Shown: piece after piece, positions 45,121-53,508 of the stretch | Layout of the letters: each line of letters begins with the position of its first letter | Position numbering within the stretch: the stretch's first letter is position 1 | DNA from: Schaalia sp. Marseille-Q2122 | GTDB lineage: Bacteria; Actinomycetota; Actinomycetes; Actinomycetales; Actinomycetaceae | Direction of reading: 5' to 3' | DNA: 64,000 nt | Assembly: GCF_903645355.1 (NCBI RefSeq) | Contig: NZ_CAHJXR010000003.1 | Coordinates: 62,001-126,000 of the forward strand | Notes under the pieces: generated by a model | The model's database searches: none | What the model saw: the letters and a program-made list of their open reading frames with translations, nothing else | What the model was told of the DNA's origin: nothing | Made by a program: the position numbers and the translations under genes

Positions 45121-45491
45121 TCTGCTGGCACCTCCACCACGAGTCCGTGTCGGATAAGATCCTCGGCGGACTGGAACTCTTCTTGATCATCCATAAAGAG
45201 GAACTGGATAGCTCCGCCCTTCTGCCCGTTCTTAGGAGCAAGCGGGCCCGCGCTAATGCGCCAACCTTCAGGTAGGTCATCAACGATTACCTGATAGCGG
45301 TGGTACTGGTAGTGGATGTAGAAGGGGGGGAGGCAGCGTTCTCCCCAGCTTGAGGGGCCTTCGGGAAGAATAAGGAAGAGCTGGAACCCGGCGCCGGGTC
45401 CCACCCGATCAAAGAACACTGGCTGATCCTGGGGCAGGTTGTATTGCCTCTTCACTGCCCGGAAAACGTCAGTAGTCGCAGTAGGTTTCAT
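45117..45491 (-). CDS. Stand-alone TNT-type toxin module
   Basis: 124 residues that align end to end with the C-terminal domain of the large toxin at 53505-57188: FFDRVGPGAG, SWGERCLPP, VDDLPEGWRISAG, KGGAIQF and a final LIRHGLVVEV. The Arg (DRV) and Gln (AIQF) expected in the TNT active site are kept. The position eight after the Arg, Tyr in the large toxin, is Gln here, with Phe just before it, and the Trp after AP is Lys, so activity may be altered or lost. There is no secretion domain or signal. It looks like an orphan cassette that could recombine onto a full-length toxin, with its own immunity gene overlapping by 4 bases. Confidence 0.78.
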   Translation of the reverse strand: MKPTATTDVFRAVKRQYNLPQDQPVFFDRVGPGAGFQLFLILPEGPSSWGERCLPPFYIHYQYHRYQVIVDDLPEGWRISAGPLAPKNGQKGGAIQFLFMDDQEEFQSAEDLIRHGLVVEVPAE

Positions 45492-45588
45492 ACAAGTTTC
45501 CTTAGTGGAAGATCTGAGATACGCGGTAGCGACCTCTTTTTTAGATTACCTTGAAAACGCTTGGGTGAGGGTGCCTATGGGAGTGTTT

Positions 45589-46704
45589 TTACGAGGTGTA
45601 CCAGGGGTGGGAGGCGATGAACGCGTCGTAGCTGCTCAGGTCATAGTCAGAGTAGGAGCGCATCCCTCGTAGGCTTGGGCGCATAAATCTTTCCCAGTGT
45701 TCGCGGTCAAGGTACTGGTGAAGCATTCCGCCCCAAGGGTCCAAGAAAGCATTAAGCAACTCCTCAGGAGACAAATGAGTAGTATTAGCGAGCCGTGCCC
45801 GCCGGTAGGGCTGCGTGGTGGCAGAAATATAGACTCCTTCTGGTGTTGTTAGGCCATAGAAGTCGTTGTCATTATCGTCCACGATGTCCCAGCCCTGTGC
45901 GAGCTGATCGGCTTTGGAAGGTATCGTGATAGGGGCAAATTCGCGGTAGTAACGACTTATCCAGCCTTGCTCCATGATGAGTAAGCGAATGAACACCGTG
46001 AAATCGGGAGCGGCGAACTCGGTGCGACATGGACCTCCGCGTGAACTGGTGCCGCAGACGTAATTTTCCCCATCAAACCAGAGATAGGTCTTCGTTTCTG
46101 GACCGTTGGCGTATAGGTGTTTAGTGACTTGAGGGATGTTGTACTCATCAAGCGCAAAAGCACAAACATCTGCCAGTGCTTGTCTCCCTGTATTTTCTTT
46201 CTGCATGTTGACAAGAGCCGCGAGGTTGGGGAAAAATCCTTTCCCCATGGGGTCTGTTTCCCAGGTCTTGAAGTCTGTGAGGTCGTGGAGTGGGCCTCCT
46301 GTGGGTGACATGTAAGCCGTAACGAGAGTATCTAGGTCGGTGTTGAGGAAGGCGGGGATGCCTGGGGCGATGTCGAGGTTAATACCATGTCCGGTTAGGT
46401 GAACCCCTGTGGGTGGGGCTTCACTGGTGTGGGGTGGGGTGATGGCGGGGTAGCGCATGCAATAGCGCGTGTAGGCGCCAATACGGGTGAGGGCCCACTT
46501 CCAGACGAGTTCCTCTGACCCGTAGCATTCCGCGATCGGCTCACTACCGCGCCTGGTTGAAGCCGCGAAAGTTGTGCCGCGATCTTCCCAGATCCGCAGA
46601 TACCAATCAAGCCAGTGCAACGTCACACCACCAGCAGTGACTCTCACATTGGCACACGAGGACGCAAAACGACGAAAAGGCTCAAGAGCATCAGGGATGT
46701 CCAT
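45589..46704 (-). CDS. Immunity paralogue 7 (two-domain, distal end of the array)
   Basis: 371 residues, furthest from the toxin. First half (about 20-155) is of the constant type (GSEELVWKWALTRIGAYTRYCMRYPAI in pieces); second half is its own variant (FAPITIPSKADQLAQGW, TTPEGVYISATTQPYRRARL) and ends LDPWGGMLHQYL. Its first about 90 codons and the upstream spacer are identical to those of paralogue 4. Ninety-seven bp separate it from the TNT module downstream. Confidence 0.78.
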   Translation of the reverse strand: MDIPDALEPFRRFASSCANVRVTAGGVTLHWLDWYLRIWEDRGTTFAASTRRGSEPIAECYGSEELVWKWALTRIGAYTRYCMRYPAITPPHTSEAPPTGVHLTGHGINLDIAPGIPAFLNTDLDTLVTAYMSPTGGPLHDLTDFKTWETDPMGKGFFPNLAALVNMQKENTGRQALADVCAFALDEYNIPQVTKHLYANGPETKTYLWFDGENYVCGTSSRGGPCRTEFAAPDFTVFIRLLIMEQGWISRYYREFAPITIPSKADQLAQGWDIVDDNDNDFYGLTTPEGVYISATTQPYRRARLANTTHLSPEELLNAFLDPWGGMLHQYLDREHWERFMRPSLRGMRSYSDYDLSSYDAFIASHPWYTS

Positions 46705-47681
46705 GGCATGTCCTCGCAGGTGTTCTTAGTTTGCTGTGTACCAGGGGTGGGAGGCGATGAACGCGTCGTAGCTGCTCAGATCGTAGTCAGAGTAGGAGCG
46801 CATCCCTCGTAGGCTTGGGCGCATAAATCTCTCCCAGTGTTCACGGTCAAGGTAGTGGTGAAGCATTCCTCCCCAAGGGTCCAAGAAAGCATTAAGCAAC
46901 TCCTCAAGAGACAGGTGGGCGGTGTGCGTTAGCCACACTCGTTTGTAGGATGCTGCGCCAATCTGAAGGAGGAGACCCGAAGGTGACTGAAGGCCTACAG
47001 AAAAGCCATCGTTGTCAATGAGCTCCCATCCTGGTGCGATCTGCTCATCTTGGTATGGAATCTCGAGGGGTGCATACTCGAGATATTCACGGCCTATCCA
47101 ACCATGCTCGAGGATGAGTAGGCGGGCGAATACTTCAAACTCTGGGGTGGCAAAGTTAGTGCCACGCGGCCCTCCTCTTGAACTTGAACCGCAAAAGTAC
47201 TTTCTCCCGTCGTACCAGAGATACATCTTGTCTTCTGGATGATCAGAAAAAAGATAGTCCGTAACGACAAGATTGTTATGCTTATCAAGCGAAAAACCGC
47301 ATAGGTCACGTGACGCTGTTCTTCCTTGGCGGGCGTTGTGCTTGCTGACGAGGGTTGCGAGGTTGGGGAAGAAGCCTTTCCCCATGGGGTCTGTTTCCCA
47401 GGTCTTCATGTCTACCAAGTCGCGGAGTGGGCCGCCTGTTGGTGACATGTAAGCACTAATGAGGGTGTCCGTGTCGGTGTTGAGGAAAGCAGGGATGCCA
47501 GGGGCGATGTCGAGCTTGAGGCCGTGCCCGGTTAGATGAACCCCTGCGGGGAGAGCGTCGTTGGTGAGGGGTGTGGTGATGGCGGGGTAGCGCATGCAAT
47601 AGCGCGTGTAGGCGCCAATACGGGTGAGGGCCCACTTCCAGACGAGTTCCTCTGACCCGTAGCATTCCACGATGGGCTCAC
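46431..47681. repeat. 1.25-kb duplicated block, copy 1
   Basis: As far as I could follow by eye, bases 46431-47681 equal 49826-51076 (offset 3395) without mismatch. The block starts inside paralogue 7, crosses the 21-bp spacer and ends inside the first quarter of paralogue 6. Confidence 0.85.
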
Positions 47682-47841
47682 TACCGCGCCTGGTTGAAGC
47701 CGCGAAAAAGGTGCCGCGATCTTCCCACATGCGCAGATACCAATCAAACCAATAAAAAGTTATGAGGTCGGAGGTGGATCTGACAAGGCAGAACTTGGAG
47801 GCGAACTTTCGGAAGTTACTCATTTTGGAATTAGGCATCAC
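46726..47841 (-). CDS. Immunity paralogue 6 (two-domain)
   Basis: 371 residues. The N-terminal about 50 residues are unique in the array (FASKFCLVRSTSDLITFYW). From about residue 54 to the stop it is identical to paralogue 3, including the second-half variant WIGREYLEYAPLEIPYQDEQIAPGW. That split marks a recombination junction near 47681. Spacers of 21 bp downstream and 15 bp upstream. Confidence 0.78.
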   Translation of the reverse strand: MMPNSKMSNFRKFASKFCLVRSTSDLITFYWFDWYLRMWEDRGTFFAASTRRGSEPIVECYGSEELVWKWALTRIGAYTRYCMRYPAITTPLTNDALPAGVHLTGHGLKLDIAPGIPAFLNTDTDTLISAYMSPTGGPLRDLVDMKTWETDPMGKGFFPNLATLVSKHNARQGRTASRDLCGFSLDKHNNLVVTDYLFSDHPEDKMYLWYDGRKYFCGSSSRGGPRGTNFATPEFEVFARLLILEHGWIGREYLEYAPLEIPYQDEQIAPGWELIDNDGFSVGLQSPSGLLLQIGAASYKRVWLTHTAHLSLEELLNAFLDPWGGMLHHYLDREHWERFMRPSLRGMRSYSDYDLSSYDAFIASHPWYTAN

Positions 47842-47856
47842 GATTGTGGTCGCTTC

Positions 47857-48963
47857 CTATCCTTCAATATACCAGGGTTGTTCTCGTAGAAAATCCTCGT
47901 AGTACTTGTAGTCTCCGCATTCTTTGTCACGCAATCGACGGTACATGTGGGTTAGCCAATAGGTCTCGTCAAGGTAATGGTGGAGCATTCCGCCCCAGGG
48001 GTCACAAAAAGCGTTAAAGAGTTGTTCGGGAGACAGAGAGATGGTCTGTGCGTACTCCACCATTCTGCCAAAGCCGGTACTAGCGGGAATAAAATTTCCA
48101 GAAGGATCAGTGATGCCATCAGTTTGAGGGAAGAGGTTTCGTTCTAGCATCCATCCCGAAGGCACCTGGTGGAGCTTGTATGGGATGTCGAGAGGGGCAT
48201 ACATGCGAAGGGAACGGAGATCCTCTCCATCGAGAAGAAGGATGAGTCGGGTAAGGACACCAAAGTCAGGAGTCGTAAACTCTAGCCTGCGGAAGGCGCG
48301 TGAAGAGGTCTCAAAGCCATAGACTTGTCCGTCGAACCAAATGTAAGAAGGGTTCTCAGGGTGAGGAGAATAGACCTCTTCACGGGGTACAGGACGGTTG
48401 TTTTCGTCGAGAGCAAAGCCATTTAGATGGCGATGGCGCACAGACCGACCCTGGTCGTTTTGCCACGCATTAAATGATTCGAAGCTTGGGAAGAATCCTT
48501 TCCCCATGGGGTCTGCTTCCCAGGTCTTGAAGTCTGTTAGGTCTCGGAGTGGACCTCCTGTGGGTGACATGTAAGCCGTAACGAGAGTATCTAGGTCGGT
48601 GTTGAGGAAGGCTGGGATGCCTGGGGCAATGTCGAGGTTGATGCCGTTGCCTGTGAGGTGAATCCCGGTGGGTGGGGCTTCACTGGTGTGGGGTGGGGTG
48701 ATGGCGGGGTAGCGCATGCAATAGCGCGTGTAGGCGCCAATACGGGTGACAACCCACTTCCAAACAAGCTCTTCACTTCCGTAGCATTCCACGATGGGCT
48801 CACTGCCGCGCCTAGCAGATGCCGTAAAAGTCAAGCCTTTCTCGGCCCAGACGAGGTAATACCAGTCGAACCAGTGAAACGTCACACCACCAGCAGTGAC
48901 TCTCACATTGGCACACGAGGACGCAAAACGACGAAAAGGCTGAAGAGTATCAGGGATGTCCAT
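47857..48963 (-). CDS. Immunity paralogue 5 (two-domain, most divergent second half)
   Basis: 368 residues. Constant-type first half, with the YYLVWAEKGLTF variant near residues 33-45 shared only with paralogue 3. The second half is the most divergent of the array (MYAPLDIPYKLHQVPSGWML, ITDPSGNFIPASTGFGRM, SLSPEQLFNAFCDPWGG) and the C-terminus differs too (DEYWL-like helix LDETYWLTHMYRRLRDKECGD in pieces). Probably recognises a different toxin variant if the second half sets specificity. Confidence 0.78.
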   Translation of the reverse strand: MDIPDTLQPFRRFASSCANVRVTAGGVTFHWFDWYYLVWAEKGLTFTASARRGSEPIVECYGSEELVWKWVVTRIGAYTRYCMRYPAITPPHTSEAPPTGIHLTGNGINLDIAPGIPAFLNTDLDTLVTAYMSPTGGPLRDLTDFKTWEADPMGKGFFPSFESFNAWQNDQGRSVRHRHLNGFALDENNRPVPREEVYSPHPENPSYIWFDGQVYGFETSSRAFRRLEFTTPDFGVLTRLILLLDGEDLRSLRMYAPLDIPYKLHQVPSGWMLERNLFPQTDGITDPSGNFIPASTGFGRMVEYAQTISLSPEQLFNAFCDPWGGMLHHYLDETYWLTHMYRRLRDKECGDYKYYEDFLREQPWYIEG

Positions 48964-48984
48964 GGCATGTCCTCGTAGGTGTTC

Positions 48985-50099
48985 TTAGTTTGTTGTGTAC
49001 CAGGGGTGGGAGGCGATGAACGCGTCGTAGCTGCTCAGATCGTAGTCAGAGTAGGGCTTCATGCCGCTTAATCTTGGGCGCATGGCTCTTTCCCAGTACT
49101 CCTCATCACGGTAGTGGGCGAGCATCCCCCCCACGGATCCAAGAAAGCGTTGAGCAACTCCTCAAGCGATAAGTGAGCGGTCCGGCTGAATTCCACTCGA
49201 CTATACGGGGTGGCGGCAGTCAGAAGGAGTATTCCATCAGGGGTAGTGATGCCAAACGGTCGGAGACCGTCATCAACGAGTTCCCATCCTGGTGTGATCT
49301 GCTCAGGCTGGTAGGGAATCTCAAGCGGAGCATAGTTAAGATATGAACGAATCCATGGGCAGTGCTCGAGGATAAGGAATCGCGCGAAAATCTCAAACGC
49401 AGGAGTGTAGAACTGAGGTACTCGCGGGCCGCCCCGCGAAGTCCTCTCCATGTAGTACTTCTCGCCGTCGTAGCGCAAATACTCTTCAAATTCAGGAGGG
49501 TTAGAGAAAAGATAGTCAGTAACGACAGGGGTGTTGTGTTCGTTAAGGGCAAAACCGCACACGTCGCGTAACACTGATCTTCCACGGCCGGGTTCGTGCC
49601 AATTGACGAGGGTTTCGAGGTTGGGGAAGAAGCCTTTCCCCATGGGGTCTGCTTCCCAGGTCTTGAAGTCTGTTAGGTCGTGGAGTGGACCGCCGGTGGG
49701 GGAAATGTAAGCCGTAACGAGAGTATCTAGGTCGGTGTTGAGGAAGGCGGGGATGCCGGGGGCGATGTCGAGCTTGAGGCCGTGCCCGGTTAGATGAACC
49801 CCTGTGGGGAGAGTGTCGTTGGTGAGGGGTGGGGTGATGGCGGGGTAGCGCATGCAATAGCGCGTGTAGGCGCCAATACGGGTGAGGGCCCACTTCCAGA
49901 CGAGTTCCTCTGACCCGTAGCATTCCGCGATCGGCTCACTACCGCGCCTGGTTGAAGCCGCGAAAGTTGTGCCGCGATCTTCCCAGATCCGCAGATACCA
50001 ATCAAGCCAGTGCAACGTCACACCACCAGCAGTGACTCTCACATTGGCACACGAGGACGCAAAACGACGAAAAGGCTCAAGAGCATCAGGGATGTCCAT
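48985..50099 (-). pseudogene. Immunity paralogue 4, frameshifted in a poly-C run
   Basis: The open frame runs 50099-49068 (343 residues) and ends GGCSPTTVMRSTG, whereas all relatives continue GGMLAHYRDE or similar. At 49126-49132 there are seven C; paralogue 2 has eight at the same place (51399-51406). Restoring one C reopens the frame to the stop at 48985, and the span of 1115 bp is exactly one base short of the 1116 of the siblings. The break removes the last about 45 residues. This could be slipped-strand switching, decay, or a sequencing error. Confidence 0.82.
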
Positions 50100-51076
50100 G
50101 GCATGTCCTCGCAGGTGTTCTTAGTTTGCTGTGTACCAGGGGTGGGAGGCGATGAACGCGTCGTAGCTGCTCAGATCGTAGTCAGAGTAGGAGCGCATCC
50201 CTCGTAGGCTTGGGCGCATAAATCTCTCCCAGTGTTCACGGTCAAGGTAGTGGTGAAGCATTCCTCCCCAAGGGTCCAAGAAAGCATTAAGCAACTCCTC
50301 AAGAGACAGGTGGGCGGTGTGCGTTAGCCACACTCGTTTGTAGGATGCTGCGCCAATCTGAAGGAGGAGACCCGAAGGTGACTGAAGGCCTACAGAAAAG
50401 CCATCGTTGTCAATGAGCTCCCATCCTGGTGCGATCTGCTCATCTTGGTATGGAATCTCGAGGGGTGCATACTCGAGATATTCACGGCCTATCCAACCAT
50501 GCTCGAGGATGAGTAGGCGGGCGAATACTTCAAACTCTGGGGTGGCAAAGTTAGTGCCACGCGGCCCTCCTCTTGAACTTGAACCGCAAAAGTACTTTCT
50601 CCCGTCGTACCAGAGATACATCTTGTCTTCTGGATGATCAGAAAAAAGATAGTCCGTAACGACAAGATTGTTATGCTTATCAAGCGAAAAACCGCATAGG
50701 TCACGTGACGCTGTTCTTCCTTGGCGGGCGTTGTGCTTGCTGACGAGGGTTGCGAGGTTGGGGAAGAAGCCTTTCCCCATGGGGTCTGTTTCCCAGGTCT
50801 TCATGTCTACCAAGTCGCGGAGTGGGCCGCCTGTTGGTGACATGTAAGCACTAATGAGGGTGTCCGTGTCGGTGTTGAGGAAAGCAGGGATGCCAGGGGC
50901 GATGTCGAGCTTGAGGCCGTGCCCGGTTAGATGAACCCCTGCGGGGAGAGCGTCGTTGGTGAGGGGTGTGGTGATGGCGGGGTAGCGCATGCAATAGCGC
51001 GTGTAGGCGCCAATACGGGTGAGGGCCCACTTCCAGACGAGTTCCTCTGACCCGTAGCATTCCACGATGGGCTCAC
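49826..51076. repeat. 1.25-kb duplicated block, copy 2
   Basis: Partner of 46431-47681. It covers the start of paralogue 4, the spacer, and most of paralogue 3. Confidence 0.85.
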
Positions 51077-51236
51077 CCCCACGCGTGGCGGAAGCCGCAA
51101 AAGTCAAGCCTTTCTCGGCCCAGACGAGGTAATACCAGTCGAACCAGTGAAACGTCACCCCATTGGAAGCAAAGCGATAATTACAACTCTTCGCCGCAAA
51201 ACGACGAAAAGGCTCAAGAGTATCAGGGGTGTTCAT
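50121..51236 (-). CDS. Immunity paralogue 3 (two-domain)
   Basis: 371 residues. The N-terminus (FAAKSCNYRFASNGVTFHW) resembles paralogue 1 and the YYLVWAEKGLTF piece resembles paralogue 5, whereas everything after about residue 54 equals paralogue 6. It is therefore a mosaic of at least three siblings. Spacers of 21 bp on both sides. Confidence 0.78.
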   Translation of the reverse strand: MNTPDTLEPFRRFAAKSCNYRFASNGVTFHWFDWYYLVWAEKGLTFAASATRGGEPIVECYGSEELVWKWALTRIGAYTRYCMRYPAITTPLTNDALPAGVHLTGHGLKLDIAPGIPAFLNTDTDTLISAYMSPTGGPLRDLVDMKTWETDPMGKGFFPNLATLVSKHNARQGRTASRDLCGFSLDKHNNLVVTDYLFSDHPEDKMYLWYDGRKYFCGSSSRGGPRGTNFATPEFEVFARLLILEHGWIGREYLEYAPLEIPYQDEQIAPGWELIDNDGFSVGLQSPSGLLLQIGAASYKRVWLTHTAHLSLEELLNAFLDPWGGMLHHYLDREHWERFMRPSLRGMRSYSDYDLSSYDAFIASHPWYTAN

Positions 51237-51257
51237 GGCATGTCCTCGTAGGTGTTC

Positions 51258-52373
51258 TTAGTTTGTTGTGTACCAGGGGTGGGAGGCGATGAACGCGTCG
51301 TAGCTGCTCAGATCGTAGTCAGAGTAGGATTTCATGCCTTTGAGGCCTGAACATATAGCTCTTTCCCAGTACTCCTCATCACGGTAGTGGGCGAGCATCC
51401 CCCCCCACGGATCCAAGAAAGCGTTGAGCAACTCCTCAAGCGATAAGTGAGCGGTCCGGATGAATTCCACTCGACTATACGGGGTGGCGGCAGTCAGAAG
51501 GAGTATTCCATCAGGGGTAGTGATGCCAAACGGTCGGAGACCATCATCAACGAGTTCCCATCCTGGTGTGATCTGCTCAGGCTGGCAGGGAATCTCAAGC
51601 GGAGCATGGTGACGGTGGGAACGGGCCCACGGGCCGTACCTGAGGATCAGGAATCGTGCGAAAATCTCAAACGCAGGAGTATAGAACTGAGGCACTCGCG
51701 GGCCGCCCCGCGAAGTCCTCTCAAGGTAGTACTTCTCGCCGTCGTAGCGCAAATACTCTTCAAATTCAGGAGGGTTAGAGAAAAGGCAGTCCGTCACGAT
51801 AGGGGTGTTGTATTCATTAAGAGCAAAACCACACAAGTCACGTAACACTGATCTTCCACGGCCGGGTTCGTGCCAATTGACGAGGGTTTCGAGGTTGGGG
51901 AAGAATCCTTTCCCCATGGGGTCTGTTTCCCAGGTCTTGAAGTCTGTGAGGTCGTGGAGTGGGCCGCCTGTTGGTGACATGTAAGCCGTAACGAGAGTAT
52001 CTAGGTCGGTGTTGAGGAAGGCGGGGATGCCTGGGGCAATGTCGAGCTTGAGGCCTTGCCCGGTTAGATGAACCCCTGCGGGGAGAGCGTCGTTGGTGAG
52101 GGGTGGGGTGATAGCGGGGTAGCGTAGGCAATAGCGCGTGTAGGCGCCAATACGGGTGAGGCCCCATTTCCAGACGAGTTCTTCACTTCCGTAGCATTCC
52201 ACGATGGGCTCACTACCGCGCCGAGCAGAAGCCACGAAAGTTGTGCCGCGATCTTCCCAGATCCGCAGATACCAATCAAGCCAGTGCAACGTCACACCAC
52301 CAGCAGTGACTCTCACATTGGCACACGAGGACGCAAAACGACGAAAACCCTCAAGGTCGGCAAGAGTGTCCAT
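51258..52373 (-). CDS. Immunity paralogue 2 (two-domain)
   Basis: 371 residues. N-terminus with FASSCANVRVTAGGVTLHWLDW as in paralogues 4, 5 and 7. The second half is the variant shared with paralogues 1 and 4 (EQITPGWELVDDGL, ITTPDGILLLTAATPYSRVEF). It keeps the eight-C run (51399-51406) intact, so its frame is complete to SHPWYTTN. The run makes it a candidate for the same slippage as paralogue 4. Confidence 0.78.
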   Translation of the reverse strand: MDTLADLEGFRRFASSCANVRVTAGGVTLHWLDWYLRIWEDRGTTFVASARRGSEPIVECYGSEELVWKWGLTRIGAYTRYCLRYPAITPPLTNDALPAGVHLTGQGLKLDIAPGIPAFLNTDLDTLVTAYMSPTGGPLHDLTDFKTWETDPMGKGFFPNLETLVNWHEPGRGRSVLRDLCGFALNEYNTPIVTDCLFSNPPEFEEYLRYDGEKYYLERTSRGGPRVPQFYTPAFEIFARFLILRYGPWARSHRHHAPLEIPCQPEQITPGWELVDDGLRPFGITTPDGILLLTAATPYSRVEFIRTAHLSLEELLNAFLDPWGGMLAHYRDEEYWERAICSGLKGMKSYSDYDLSSYDAFIASHPWYTTN

Positions 52374-52392
52374 GGGATGCCCTCGTCTCTGC

Positions 52393-53508
52393 TTAGTTTG
52401 TTGTGTACCAGGGGTGGGAGGCGATGAACGTGTCGTAGCTGCTCAGATCGTAGTCAGAGTAGGGCTTCATGCCGCTTAATCTTGGGCGCATGGCTCTTTC
52501 CCAGTACTCCTCGTCGCGGTAGTGGGCAAGCATTCCACCCCAGGGGTCCAGGACAGCGTTAATCAGTTCTTCAAGAGACAAATGAGCGGTCCGGATGAAT
52601 TCCACTCGACTATACGGGGTGGCGGCAGTCAGAAGGAGTATTCCATCAGGGGTAGTGATGCCAAACGGTCGGAGACCATCATCAACGAGTTCCCATCCTG
52701 GTGCGATTTGATCGGGTTGGCAGGGAATCTCAAGCGGAGCGTGGTGAAGGTAGGAACGGGCCCATCGGCCGTACCTGAGGATCAGGAATCGTGCGAAAAT
52801 CTCAAACGCAGGAGTGCGGAACTGAGGTACTCGTGGGCCGCCCCGCGAACTTCTCTCAAGGTAGTATTTCTCGCCGTCGTAGAGCAAATACTCTTTGTCT
52901 TCTGGATGGTCAGAAAAAAGGTAGTCCGTAACGACGGGGGTGTTGTGTTCGTTAAGGGCGAAGCCGCATAGGTCAGTTAACCAGGGTCTTCCCTGGCCAG
53001 CTTTGTGCCAATTGACGAGGGTTTCGAGGTTGGGGAAGAAGCCTTTCCCCATGGGGTCTGTTTCCCAGGTCTTGAAGTCTGTTAGGTCTCGGAGTGGGCC
53101 GCCTGTTGGCGACATGTAGGCCGTAACGAGAGTATCTAGGTCGGTGTTGAGGAAGGCTGGGATGCCAGGGGCGATGTCGAGCTTGAGGCCTTGCCCGGTT
53201 AGATGAACCCCTGCGGGGAGAGCGTCGTTGGTGAGGGGTGGGGTGATGGCGGGGTAGCGCATGCAATACCGCGTGTAGGCACCAATACGGGTGAGGGCCC
53301 ACTTCCAGACGAGTTCTTCTGTCCCGTAGCATTCCACGACGGGCTCACTACCGCGCCTGGTTGAAGCCGCGAAAAAGGTGCCGCGATCTTCCCAGATCCG
53401 CAGATGCCAATCAATCCAGTGAAACGTCACCCCATTGGGGGCGAAGCAATAACTACAACTCTTCGCCGCAAAACGACAAAAAGGCTCAAGGTTATCAAAA
53501 AGGCTCAT
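52393..53508 (-). CDS. Immunity paralogue 1, translationally coupled to the toxin
   Basis: 371 residues. The ATG at 53508 overlaps the toxin stop (ATGA), which is typical of a cognate immunity gene. Residues about 25-155 and 200-345 are two copies of one domain. Aligned landmarks are a Trp/aromatic strand, S-R-G-(S/G), a helix of about 25 residues with Trp, a P-(A/L)-I/E-(T/I)-P turn, G-(V/I)-x-L and a PTGG or DPWGG turn. No signal peptide or membrane helix, so cytoplasmic, as expected for protection against a NAD+-degrading toxin. The second-half variant is shared with paralogues 2 and 4. Family assignment is inferred from neighbourhood and from similarity to the gene at 44599. Confidence 0.8.
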   Translation of the reverse strand: MSLFDNLEPFCRFAAKSCSYCFAPNGVTFHWIDWHLRIWEDRGTFFAASTRRGSEPVVECYGTEELVWKWALTRIGAYTRYCMRYPAITPPLTNDALPAGVHLTGQGLKLDIAPGIPAFLNTDLDTLVTAYMSPTGGPLRDLTDFKTWETDPMGKGFFPNLETLVNWHKAGQGRPWLTDLCGFALNEHNTPVVTDYLFSDHPEDKEYLLYDGEKYYLERSSRGGPRVPQFRTPAFEIFARFLILRYGRWARSYLHHAPLEIPCQPDQIAPGWELVDDGLRPFGITTPDGILLLTAATPYSRVEFIRTAHLSLEELINAVLDPWGGMLAHYRDEEYWERAMRPRLSGMKPYSDYDLSSYDTFIASHPWYTTN

